The translations under genes were made by a program, and so were the position numbers. The notes under the pieces were generated by a model. That model ran no database searches. It saw only the letters and a program-made list of their open reading frames with translations, and was not told the origin of the DNA. Of a stretch of 64,000 nt of DNA, positions 37,076 to 47,639 are shown one piece after another; position 1 is the first letter of the stretch, and each line of letters starts with the position of its first letter. The DNA lies in NCBI GenBank assembly GCA_025716855.1, contig JAIXMQ010000010.1:369501-433500 (forward strand), given 5' to 3'. This DNA is from Pilaira anomala. Taxonomy: Eukaryota; Mucoromycota; Mucoromycetes; Mucorales; Mucoraceae.

Positions 37076-39196
37076 AAGCAAAGGCTAAGCAAATTGGTGA
37101 CACGTATGTAATTATAATTCTGATAGGATAATATACACTAAAAAGCAAACAAAAAAAAAAAAAAAAAAATTACAACAAAATATTTACAGTCTAAACTTAT
37201 TTACAAACATATTATCTCTCTTTTACTTTTTATTTTACTCTTACTACTACTACCCCTTCTATTATTATTATTATTACTATTATTTCCTATTTATTATCAC
37301 TCCTATTCTTTCCTTACATATTTTTTGGTAGCTCGTTTTCCGTTTTTTATATATATATATATATATCTATAATTATATTGGTACAGCCTAAAGAAAAACA
37401 GTTTTTTTTTAACAATTTATTATTGATGTGTTTTACAGCTGCTTTAACAAAATATTTTACTTTAAAATGGATGCACATATAATGACCATATCTTATCAAA
37501 GTAAAGCACTGATTCTAAATGTCATCAATATCTATTCCCAAGTAAGAACAAGTAAAGATTCGTTCTCCATTGGTTCAGAATTACCACTCAAAATCAATAT
37601 TATCGATGATAGAGAATGACTATTATTGCAATTTGGTGAGGCATTTGAAAGGTTCAGTTGACACGCAAGCTAGATGCACGACCAACAACCTAATGTCAAT
37701 TAGGCTTACTTTGCGAAGGTACCTATCCATTTTTTTTTCAAATATATATTTTTTATTTCCTTTAAATCTAATATTGTATAGTTATGTCAGGATTTGCCTG
37801 CTCATTCATTGAGATAAACCCCGCTGAAGAGGAAATCCACCTTCTCGTAATTTGTAAAAGCTGGGACTTTTGAATTCGAACATGGATATTATGAATATCT
37901 CAGAAGCCGAAGAGTTTTTTTTTCTCTTTGGTCCTGGTTTACATATGTAATTTTCAAGTGTTCTTTTTTTACTTATTTCATTTGCAGGAGGAAGTAAGGA
38001 AGTTTGAAGCCGAGTATGTCAGAAGATCCAAAAAAAAAAACAACAGTAAAGAACTTTGTAAAACCTTCGTTTATTATGAGGCTTGCGGGCCCAAAGGAAG
38101 GTGAAGAAACCTTCAACTAATTTATGTTGTATGAAAGTGTCATGAATCATGTCCCTACCATGTTGTTACGCCTCGTAAAAAAAGGCACATTCAAAAAGAA
38201 TTAATGGATACTTTTCTTAATCAGGTTTTTACTTAATAAGTTTGTTAGTGCCGAATCTTTAGTTTTATTGTTATCCCTTTCTAACGCCTTCGTTGCTTAA
38301 CACTATATTATATTAATTGCATCTTTGATATTATCTTTCTAAGGATTCATTGGCAATATTACTACTAAAGGTCATATCTTCTATTTGTGAAAATATTTCA
38401 GTAAGCACTATATTAACCATTCGTTACAAAATTTACCAGCTGTCTGCTTCCAGTATCCTTCACATTTCTTGTATAGTTACATATTATATATCTATTACAT
38501 ATTGAGCAGAATTTTTAATTATCTTTAATGAGTAGCAAAAAATAAAGGTTTACATAATCATATTTATGTAAGTTGTTCTTTTCCCAGATCAGAACTTATT
38601 CATAAAATTCAGAAAGTTTCACTTTTAACGCATAAAAAAATAAAGTTCCTGAATTATTCCTAATGTAATTCTGATTTACTTTCAGTAAGAATTAAGCATA
38701 TCTTTTGCTTATTATTTAAATTATTAAATAGGTAATAACACAAATGTTGAATCGTATGTTAGAACATAGTGCATAGTTACAAAGATTATAAATAGCGAAA
38801 ATTTGAAGTTGAAAATATTCAACAGCCCTACCCCCTGAAAACTGCATACCTTAAAAACCTAAGCAAATATGAAAATCGTTTTCTAATTGAAACTCTACAA
38901 AGACAATTACCTTTAAATATGAAAACAAGTCGAATATAGTTTGATCATTCCGAATAAGGCAGGAATCACTGACTCACCAAATGGGTTTTTGAAGAGCCGT
39001 GAAAAAAATCTTTCAATACCCGCGTACTTTTTCTTCCTTCCTTTTCTTTCCAAAAGGATTCATAAATACTGATAAAAGTTTTTTTCCTTTAATTACTACT
39101 AAAGAACAAGAAACGATTAAAGAGGTCTATTATACTTAAATAGAAAACCAAAAAGAAACTAGTTAATCTCAAGGCAGTAAATATATTATAAATACA
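37076..39196. other. Intergenic region with minor coding-like debris
   Basis: No full gene. A (TTA)n tract lies at about 37260-37280 and (AT)n at 37350-37365. A short frame at about 37988-38105 (EEVRKFEAEYVRRSKKK ... YYEACGPKGR) follows a CAG acceptor-like site and may be an orphan exon. The rest is A/T-rich without features. Confidence 0.4.
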
Positions 39197-39725
39197 ATGG
39201 TATTGCTTACTTAAATTCTCATATAATGTAAAAAAAGACTAATCAATATTTAGGCTGATAGTGCTGCACCAGATACTTCAAACAAATTTGATCGTAAAGA
39301 CAAGGTCCCTACTTTATCTCAATCTGCTCGATCAGGTCTTCAGGTATATTACACCTTTTGTTCAGATAATTGTTTATCATTCCAAACTCATTTTTAGGAT
39401 ATTTCTTCTTCTTCTTTAGTTTCCTGTAGGTCGTATCCATCGTTATTTAAAAGCAAAAGGACATAGTAACGCGCGCGTTGGTGCAAAGGCTGCTGTTTAT
39501 ACTGCTGCTATTCTCGAATATCTTACAGCTGAAGTTCTTGAGTTAGCGGGAAATGCTACAAAGGATCTTAAAGTAAAGCGTATTACACCAAGACATTTAC
39601 AATTGGCTATTCGTGGTGATGAAGAGCTTGACGCGCTTATCAAAGCTACTATTGCTGGTGGTGGTGTTCTTCCTCATATTCATAAATCTCTTATAGGAAA
39701 TACAAAGACTGGAAAGAAGATTTAA
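39197..39725 (+). CDS. HTZ1: Histone variant H2A.Z
   Basis: Exons 39254-39343 and 39420-39725 encode an unmistakable H2[62 protein letters not shown] and the variant-specific [16 protein letters not shown]. The acidic-patch residues and the LPHIHKSL docking tail distinguish it from canonical H2A. No ATG lies in frame in exon 2. The best start is ATG at 39197-39199 followed directly by a donor GTATTG; a 54-nt intron with a CTAAT branch site and a TTTAG acceptor then follows. This gives [11 protein letters not shown] and a total of 132 aa, the normal length. The first exon coding part would then be the start codon alone. The protein replaces H2A in nucleosomes flanking promoters. Confidence 0.93.
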
Positions 39726-40107
39726 GAAATATGAATAGGCCTCTCTCTCTCTTTTTTTTTTTTTTTATACTCTTTACCTCTTTTTATTATAATTTCTTCA
39801 TTGCATTATTAAAATCTTGAGACATATTGATTTTATTAAAACACTTAATACTATAACTGTCTTCCATCTGTATAAAATCAAGATAGCGCTCCTTTTTTTT
39901 TTATTGATTGTACGACGTTTAATATTGTATAATCGCGTTTTTCTTGTTAATTCTCCTGCAAATTAAAAAAACAGCGAATGACATTTGAGCACTTTTTATT
40001 GTATTTTTCAAAGCAGCTTACTTCTGATTTTCATATTTATTGTATATAATTCTAGTTGTACGTGTGGAAAAAAAGTTTAATTCCTCTGCATTCTTTTTTT
40101 TTTTACA
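39726..40107. other. 3' flank of H2A.Z
   Basis: T-rich with several AATAAA-like poly(A) contexts. No gene seen. Confidence 0.5.
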
Positions 40108-40284
40108 GTTGAATCAAGTGAAAAAGTAAACAAACTGAAAAGGTACATTACTGAAAAAAAGATCACTCAAGTCAGAAATAAGGCCACGGAAAGAAGTCTG
40201 AAATTTTTTGCAACCTTAAATAGAGCGGGTACTAGAATATGTAAAGCTCCTTTTCAAGGTGTACATAAGGTTATTATAAAATAA
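40108..40284 (+). pseudogene. Orphan exon-like coding fragment
   Basis: Directly after a T-run and a perfect CAG acceptor, a 58-codon frame reads ESSEKVNKLKRYITEKKITQ, then RNKATERSLKFFATLNRAGT, RICKAPFQGVHKVIIK and stop. It is basic, helical and coding-like, but no upstream exon or start could be joined convincingly. It may be the last exon of a lost gene or a gene fragment copied here. Confidence 0.35.
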
Positions 40285-40483
40285 AGATAAAGTAATTGTA
40301 ACTGTTAAATTATAACTATTTCATGATTCACATGTAGTGCTTTAATGCCTATTAATTTTTTTTTTATCGCTTTATGTAGTGATTAGTGATTAGCTATATA
40401 TTTCCAAAAGCTTTTATAAAAACATAGTAGCTACAAATCAGATTTATTTGTAGATAATATAATACAAGTAAGCTAAAAACCCA

Positions 40484-41058
40484 TTAATTCCTGTTATCAA
40501 TATCCACAGCAAAATGATTTATCAAAGCAGAGCATGAGTCGTCATGGGTATAATAAAAAACAAAAGCTAAGCTAACGATACAAAGTATCCTACTAAACCA
40601 AAAGAGTGTGGATAAAGTAATATAAAAGAAGCGAAATATACAATCCAAAGAACGAGTCTGATTTGCAGTTGCAAGTTGAGCAAAATTCTGTAGAGATACG
40701 AATCTACCCAATTCTGGTCGTTCGTGTTTGAGGTTATGAAAAAGATCGACTGGAATTTTAAGATATTCAAGTGAATAACCTTCGATTTCAATTAATGGGA
40801 CACGTTCTTCTTCATCAACTCTATCAAAGGTAAGGACTGGAAAATCGTTGTAAATATCGTCTACTGCTACATCATTTTGGATTTCTGGTTCTCGTTGGAA
40901 AGGTACACATCGAGTACCAATACGCTGATGCGTACCAAGACCACGGCCTCCTACAAAGAATCTTCCACATCGATCACACTGAGCTATACATGTAGAAAAA
41001 TAAATAAAAAGAGTGTATCAAAATAAGTAAATTACGTACTATGTGCTCTATTTTCCAT
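40484..41058 (-). CDS. C2HC zinc-finger protein with C-terminal membrane segments (172 aa)
   Basis: Two exons, 41040-41058 and 40484-40983, are joined by a 56-nt GT-AG intron that keeps the frame. The first exon encodes MENRAH. The second opens with a zinc-binding pattern CDRCGRFF ... GTHQRIGTRC (C-x2-C-x12-H-x5-C). An acidic/hydrophobic middle follows (DDIYNDFPVLTFDRVDEEER, VPLIEIEGYSLEYLKIPVDL). The C-terminus is hydrophobic with one or two membrane segments (FFYITLSTLFWF and ILCIVSLAFVFYY). No family recognised. It is divergent from JJJ1, with 627 bp between start codons. A frame-broken relative of its C-terminal region seems present near 4030-4090. Confidence 0.6.
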
Positions 41059-41685
41059 TGAATTTTAAGAGTTTGAAATATAAGTAATACTTCTTTTGTA
41101 TTTTATATAATTTTTAAAGGTACAATGAAATTCGATCAAATGTGTTAAAATAAGGAGAGAAAATCATAAAAATAATAGAGAGCTTAATTATTATTTTAAA
41201 AGCGTGAAATTAATTGAATGACTTTTATTCATTGTTGTGTCTCTTTTTTTTTTTTTAAAAAAAAAACGATTTTCATTGTATAGGGAATATGCCAAAAAGT
41301 TTTTTCTGTTTCGAATTGAATAATCTTTTAATAGTTATTAGTTATGCTCAATTTACTTGACAAGAACAAAACGTGTATATGAAGAACTAGACTTATTTTG
41401 AAGTCCAAACGAAACGTTGTTGTTATATTTATACATAGTACCTATTTTATGTAAGGTTGCTGTTCTCAATTCAAAATAAGAGGTTATGTAAGGTATATAG
41501 TTTACTAACCGCTTAGCTAAGATTGTCAATGTCGGTTTAAATACTTTCTGCTTTTGGGATCAATGAAGTGACTGCGGCGGCTCCCAGTTAAAGTCTATAA
41601 TTGGAAATAGTTGTCCTCGTAAAAAAAAAAAAAAAAAAAAAAAAAAAAGACTTTATACTTGTTCACTCTTTTAACAAAAAAAAAA

Positions 41686-43365
41686 ATGCGTATTTGTTAT
41701 TATGATTTACTTGGTGTTGAGCGTCAAGCAACCGCACTTGACATAAAAAAAGCTTACCGAAAGCAAGCTTTGATTTGGCATCCAGGTATGTCTCTCTCCT
41801 AAAAAGCAAAACGTCTTGTAAAAGGGTTGACACACTCATCGCTTTCTTTTAGATAAGAATGGTGATAGAGTTCAAGAAGCTACTGATCGTTTTTCGTTAA
41901 TTCAAGAAGCTTATGAAGTTTTATCTGATCCACAAGAAAGATCTTGGTAAGTTTCTTTATATATAATTCAAAAAGTACATGCTAACATAAAAAAAAAAAG
42001 GTATGATGGTCATCGTGATTCTATTTTGCGAGGTGACGATAATAAGAATCAAAGAGATAGTAGTTCAGGAACCACTGCAGAGGATTTAATGAGATACTTT
42101 AGTATATCCGAATTTAAAGGATATGAAGATACACCAAAAGGATTTTATAATGTATACCGTAACTTATTTCAAAAACTCGCCAACGAAGAGGAAGAAGCCT
42201 TTCGTAATAACCCACCTGAAGATGAAGATGATGTTCACTCTGCTACATCCTATCCATCATTTGGTAATGCAAATACACCTTTTGCAGATGCAGATGGCTA
42301 TCTTGGTTACGGTGCCTACGTTCGTGACTTTTATGGTGCTTGGTCTAACTTTACTACTTGTAAATCTTTCATTTGGATGGATAAATGGAGGTTATCTGAT
42401 GCTCCTACTCGAATCATTCGTAGAGCAATGGAAAAAGAAAATAAAAAAGCAAGAGAAACTGGTAGAAAAGAATATCAAGATACTGTCAGAGTAAAGTATA
42501 TAGATGTGTATATATACTGAAAAAGAAGTGTGTGTGTGTGTGTGTGTTTGCATGCTAATATTTTTATTCCTTTTTAGAATCTTGCCGAATTTGTTCGTAA
42601 GCGTGATCCTAGAGTAAAGGCTTACTTGGTAGAAGAGCAAAAACGAAAAGAAGCTGTAGCTGCTGAACTTAAAGCACGTATGCAACGTGAAAAACAAGAG
42701 TTACAAGCAAAAGTCGCTGATTATCAAACACCCGAATGGGCTAAAGTAGTAGAGGAAGATGTATTCACTGACGAGGAAGAAGAAGAAAAGGAAGAAGAGG
42801 TCATTAACGATTTTTATTGTGTTGTTTGTGAAAAGGCATATAGAAGTGAAAAACAATTCGAAACACATGAAAACAGTAAACGTCATTTAGAAAATGTCGA
42901 GATATTACGACAAGAAATGCTTGCAGACGAAGCGAATTTTGGCACAGAAACTGTGGATGAAAACTTGGATCCTGGTATGCCTGTTGAATTAGATGATGTA
43001 ACAAATGATTTCGAAGAGTTGGAATTAGAAGAACCTGTTTCGAATAAAAAGAATAAAAAAAAGAACAAAAAGAAGGCTGCACCACGTTGGGGATACGATG
43101 AAGAGGATGTGCCTGAAAATTTAGAGGATATGAATGTTTTGGCTGCAGCTTTAGAAGAAGAAAGAACAAAAAGAAAGAAGCGAGGTAATAAAAATTCTAC
43201 TGCAACACCAGCACCAGCACCGACATCAGAACCAGCTGTATTTATGATGGATGGTGAACCAGTAACAGAAACCGAAGCAGTTCCAATAGAAAAAGAAAGT
43301 GCAAAAACCAAAAGAGAGAAAAGAAAAGAAAAGAAAAAGTTAAAGGAAGAGACCGAAATTACAGA

Positions 43366-43422
<57 letters not shown>

Positions 43423-43594
43423 AAATATTACTTATTTCAATATTAAACGATTTCTGTATTAGAACGATTGTAATGTTTGTAACGAAAAGTTTGCAACTAG
43501 AAATCAACTTTTCAGTCATATTAAAGATACCGGACATGCATTAGCTATTGACTCCCAAAGTAGTAAAAAGAAGAAAGGAGGCAAAAGACGTTAA
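41686..43594 (+). CDS. JJJ1: J-domain and zinc-finger co-chaperone Jjj1 (DNAJC21)
   Basis: Five exons (41686-41785, 41853-41946, 42001-42490, 42578-43366 and 43463-43594) give 534 aa. The N-terminal J domain ([10 protein letters not shown] ... IWHPDKN) has the HPD motif, split by intron 1 inside the Asp codon. The conserved Jjj1 middle follows ([26 protein letters not shown]). Next is a long charged helix, a C2H2 finger ([17 protein letters not shown] ... KRH, residues about 309-331), a Lys/Glu-rich region and a second finger (CNVCNEKF ... HIKDTGH, about 494-516). The protein stimulates Ssa-type Hsp70 to release Arx1 and related factors from cytosolic pre-60S ribosomes. Intron 4 begins GTA followed by 52 consecutive A. 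The gene converges on the Mtf1 gene, with 58 bp between stops. Confidence 0.95.
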
Positions 43595-43652
43595 AAAAAT
43601 ATTGTTGTACATAATAATAAAAAATCTAGAGAATATACTTTTATTAAATGTT

Positions 43653-45026
43653 CTATCCAAATACAGATGCATCTTCAAATAAGACTCTAGGTCTTAAAGG
43701 CCATTCATCAAATTTGACTGCTACTTCATTCAACTGTTCAGCTGTCATGGCTCCAACAGGGATGTTGGAATCAAAAGATAATCTTTGAAGGATAATATCG
43801 GCACCAGGCCCTAATGTTCTAACAATAAAAAGTCAATTTTTTCTTTCTTTCTTTCTTTCTTTCTTATCTGTTTAACTACTTACTTCACCATATGTTTGAG
43901 TGGCTTCTTTTGCATAACAAACAAATGTTTTAAAACATATTCAAATACATCCCATTGAGCTACGGAAAAAAAGATTTTAGTCTTGGTTTTCACGAATTGT
44001 ACTCTCTTTATATCATTTTTTTTTTTTTTTTTACCTGTAATTTTACTTTTTTCAAGTGGCACAATCTTTACAAGATGATAAATAGACTACTCTAAATAGA
44101 TAAGTATGTATATTTATGTATCAGTATAGTGTCAAACTTACGTTAGGATACATATCCTCTGCAGCTGTAGAGCAAACCAATTCGAGTTCAGCACAAGCTT
44201 CAGAAATCACACTCATCTTACATCGAGTATGGTCTTTTGGTAATGCAACAAATTTTTTATATAAAATATCAGGTATCCAAAATCCCATTTGAATACGACC
44301 CATTGAATGCATAGCCATTTTGTTTACAACACATGTACAAAATTGAGCTAATAATTGTTCACCTCTACTTCCTTTTGGTAATGTTCCCGTAAAGAAAATA
44401 TCAGGATGCACTACATAATTATTATTTTTTTTTTTAGTTTTACATTTTAAAATATCTATTGTTCTTTTTACCTTCTGACCAATCTTTATTTTCAAATAAG
44501 CCAAGATACTCTGGCTCTTTCAAGATAGTATACGTTTCCCAATCGTATCCATCCTTCTTTACAGCTTCTATCACTTTAGAAGGTCCGGTATCCATCGTAT
44601 CAATCCAATGATGATACTGTACTTGTGGTTCCAAAGCAATGATACGTTTAAAACCAAGATCTTTTAATGCTTTGCTCCAAACGCCAATACCTATTTTTCG
44701 GTATATCAGTAATCGAATTTCCCGATATTTTTTGACATTTTTTTTTTCTTCTTCTTTTCAGCGCTTACCAGGGTACAGTTCTACTGCTGTCATTTTATTC
44801 ACGTTGGGAAGGTTTAGATTTTGTGCACCAAGCTCTGTAGAACGGGTACAACCGAATATGTTAAGTTTATCAGTGTACAATTTTTTTTTTTTTTCACTTT
44901 TATACCTGCAATAGAAGGATTTGCTAAAGTGATACGAGGGGCAGCATTTCTATATCTAAAGATTTTTGACCATTCCTGAAGCGTAGGTATTTCCTTGAAA
45001 AAAGTAGGAAATTTCAATTTACTCAT
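43653..45026 (-). CDS. Mitochondrial transcription factor Mtf1-like (rRNA dimethylase fold)
   Basis: Seven exons give 322 aa: 44906-45026, 44769-44834, 44472-44690, 44142-44410, 44035-44086, 43884-43959 and 43653-43818. NKMTAVELYPGIGVWSKALK carries the degenerate SAM-binding loop of the KsgA/Dim1-TFB fold. RIIALEPQVQYHHWIDTM has the acidic ribose contact. FFTGTLPKG stands in the motif-IV position, where true dimethylases have NLPY. The C-terminal half (GADIILQRLSFDSNIPVGAM ... LRPRVLFEDASVFG) is TFB/Mtf1-type. Loss of NLPY and the overall divergence favour a transcription-initiation factor that partners the phage-type mitochondrial RNA polymerase, rather than an active 12S methylase. Start codon is 205 bp from the divergent RMI1 start. 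Confidence 0.8.
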
Positions 45027-45231
45027 TTAGAACAAAAAGAATATAAAAAGAGAAAAAGCTCGACATATCAAAACAGAAGAGGGAAAGAAAAAAAAAAAGA
45101 GAGGATAAAAAAAAAAAAAATTACTACCCTTGACACATCAACTCCGAAGTTTTAAGCAGTCTCCTTCAACAAGAATATATATATATATGTGTGTGTGTGT
45201 GTGTTTTTTTTTTCAATTTTCGTAGTTTAAC
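45027..45231. promoter_or_regulatory. Short divergent promoter, Mtf1-like / RMI1
   Basis: Only 205 bp separates the two start codons. It holds A-rich tracts on the Mtf1 side and (TA)n(TG)n followed by T8 on the RMI1 side. No sharp TATA box can be assigned to either gene, suggesting a nucleosome-excluding poly(dA:dT) bidirectional promoter. Confidence 0.5.
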
Positions 45232-47222
45232 ATGAGTAACGAAGAGGTACCAGCTCTTTTGTTACGAAGATGTCGAGAAAGATCTTGTATACGACTAAAA
45301 AAAGAATATTTACAACAATGGAAAGAAAGAAGATCAACACCTATTATCAATATTGAAGCTGCATATAACGACTTGATAGTAGACTTCAAAAAGACAGATA
45401 TAACAATAACCTCTGAACCTGTCATTACCACAGACAATGGTAAACTTCCCGATTCCTTTCCTCCTGACCAGTTCTATCAAGGCGTTGTGCTTCAAATACA
45501 AGATACTTGGGATATCAGTCACTCAGTATTCTCGCAACTAAACAACCTGAAGAATGGTCTGGAGTTACCTCGCGGTATGTTACGTTGGACTTTATCGGAC
45601 GGTACAACTTTAGTTCAGGCGAGAGAAACTGAGGATATACAAGGTGTCAACTTAATGACTCCTTTTGGTACCAAAGTAAAGTATAATTCTTGTCATCCTT
45701 AATTTTTTAACTACTACTTATTTATCAATTGATATATTTATAGTTATTAGTTAAAAGTTGTCAAATAAGACACGGCATGTTACATTTATCAAATCAAAAT
45801 ACAACAGTCTTAGGAGGAGGAGGAGTTTTTGATTTGTATGGAGGAGATATGTCTAAAGAACTACAAAAACGAATGACGGAACAGCTTGATGCTACAACAG
45901 AACCCAACTCTTCTATGCCGACAAATACAAGTCATCCTAGTCTAAATAATGTCTTTACAAGCAGTGCTAGTACAAGCTATACAAATGCACGTTCATATAC
46001 AAATACAACCACACAAAACAATGCATACACAGATCCTAGGCTAGCAGCTGAAATAAACGATTTAACTAATGTGGATATGTCACAATTTGATGATACAGAT
46101 ATGGATTATTTCGATGATGATGTAAACATGGATCCATTCGATGATACATTCCGAAATACTATGGACGATCCTATGGACGAAGATTCATATTTCAATGATG
46201 ATCATGTTGAATTTAATGACAGTGATTTTCAACCCGTACGTCCAACAATACCCTCTGTGCCTGTAAATAACGATAACAACAACAACAACAACAACAACGA
46301 CGACGACGACGATGATTTTGCTCCAATACGATCCACACCTGTGAAATCTCGTCTAATTCAAAAGCCACCAAAATCAAAAGAGCGTACATCATCTATTACC
46401 ACACAAAAACCTAATCTAGACTCATTTTCAAAACGACCTCATGAAACAAACATTGAAGAGGCTACTACTAGTGGTAATTCTTCTTCCAAACGAATTAAAG
46501 ATGATGAAACTGAGGAACTTTTACCTGTTAAAAAAGAAAAGAAGGCGGAGGTAGATAGTGTGCATTGGATTGATCCTAGTACCTGGTTAGATGAAGGTGA
46601 TGACGAGGAAGAGGAAATCGAAGGTGTAGAGATAAAACCGGATGGTACTACGCATGTGACATTTGACGCACTATATCGTATTTTAAATCAAATGGAAAAC
46701 AATACATTTACTGCTTCTATCGCAGATGCTATTATTGTTCGAGCAAAATTTATTAAAATGGCAAAAATGAGGTTTTCTGCTTTGACTGGATTTTATGCTT
46801 TATTTGATATTGGGGATCCATTAGAAAAGTGTAAAGAGACGATTCGAATTTTAATTGGAAATAAGGTAGTTTTTATTCATTAAATATATATATATATCCT
46901 GAATTCTTAAAAAAAATACTTTTTTAGTTATTCATGGAATTACTCAATCTGGATCCAAATAATATAAAAGAATTTGGTGAAGCGATTAAAGATCAAAAGA
47001 AAGCAAGAAAGGTAATATATACATACATTAAAATTATTTTGCATGAAGAAAAGTATTTATATTCTTTTTTAGATTTTAGTTCCATTTGATAAAAGAATGC
47101 GTGCTAAACAGTTGGAGGTACAGCTCAATGTTAATATTATGGAAAAAGAGCTATCAGATGATGGTCAAGGACAACATTTTGTACCTCCTACTCTTAGTCT
47201 TAAGGTATTATCTACAACTTAA
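45232..47222 (+). CDS. RMI1: RecQ-mediated genome instability protein 1
   Basis: Four exons (45232-45675, 45744-46865, 46928-47011 and 47073-47222) give 599 aa. The N-terminal helical DUF1767-like bundle (residues 1-70) is followed by the OB fold: PDQFYQGVVLQIQDTWDISH, RGMLRWTLSDGTTLVQA, LMTPFGTKLLVKSCQIRHGM and a NTTVLGGG segment. These are the diagnostic Rmi1 blocks. A long Asn/Asp/Ser-rich linker (with a poly-Asn/poly-Asp run from a GAC/AAC repeat) leads to a C-terminal domain (THVTFDALYRILNQMENNTF ... LNVNIMEKEL) that occupies the place of the second OB region of long RMI1 proteins. Rmi1 holds topoisomerase III and the RecQ helicase in the double-Holliday-junction dissolvase. Confidence 0.85.
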
Positions 47223-47281
47223 TAATAATAAAAAAATACTGCTGTATTGTTATTTTGATTTTATTTCTACTTTCTGCTTAT

Positions 47282-47349
47282 TGTATTTTTCAGTAAAATT
47301 GAGAAATTTGAAGTCAGATGTCTTTTTCTCAATTTTACTGAAAAATACA
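47282..47349. repeat. Perfect 25-bp inverted repeat (hairpin), 18-nt loop
   Basis: Arms at 47282-47306 and 47325-47349 are exact reverse complements (TGTATTTTTCAGTAAAATTG... and its complement). It lies 60 bp after the RMI1 stop. It could be a 3'-UTR hairpin, a MITE remnant or a small-RNA precursor. Confidence 0.9.
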
Positions 47350-47402
47350 TTGTAGATATGACAGTTCATAACCCTCCTGATCTGTTTATATTTTATCAGT
47401 AG

Positions 47403-47427
47403 AGGTGATGCAAATATAACATCACCT
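47403..47427. repeat. 8-bp inverted repeat
   Basis: AGGTGATG / CATCACCT with a 9-nt A/T loop. Second of the hairpins following RMI1. Confidence 0.8.
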
Positions 47428-47639
47428 TCTAATGAGTGTGAGAGTATAAACATATGATGAAACTCTAAATAAATAAAAACAGTCCCTTTTACTCTTCTTT
47501 CAAAGAACATCTCTCACAATGAGGTAATACCTACAAAAAAAGATATAAAAGACATGGGCTGAAATAATTTCTCTTCTCCTTTTATTTCTTTATTTCTTTT
47601 ATTTCTTATAAAAAATGTTCAAAAAGACCAAACCAAAAG

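Noticed and set aside
42883..43311. Minus-strand open frame within JJJ1
   Set aside because: Shadow of the Glu/Lys-rich JJJ1 exon 4, giving Phe/Ser/Leu-rich translation.
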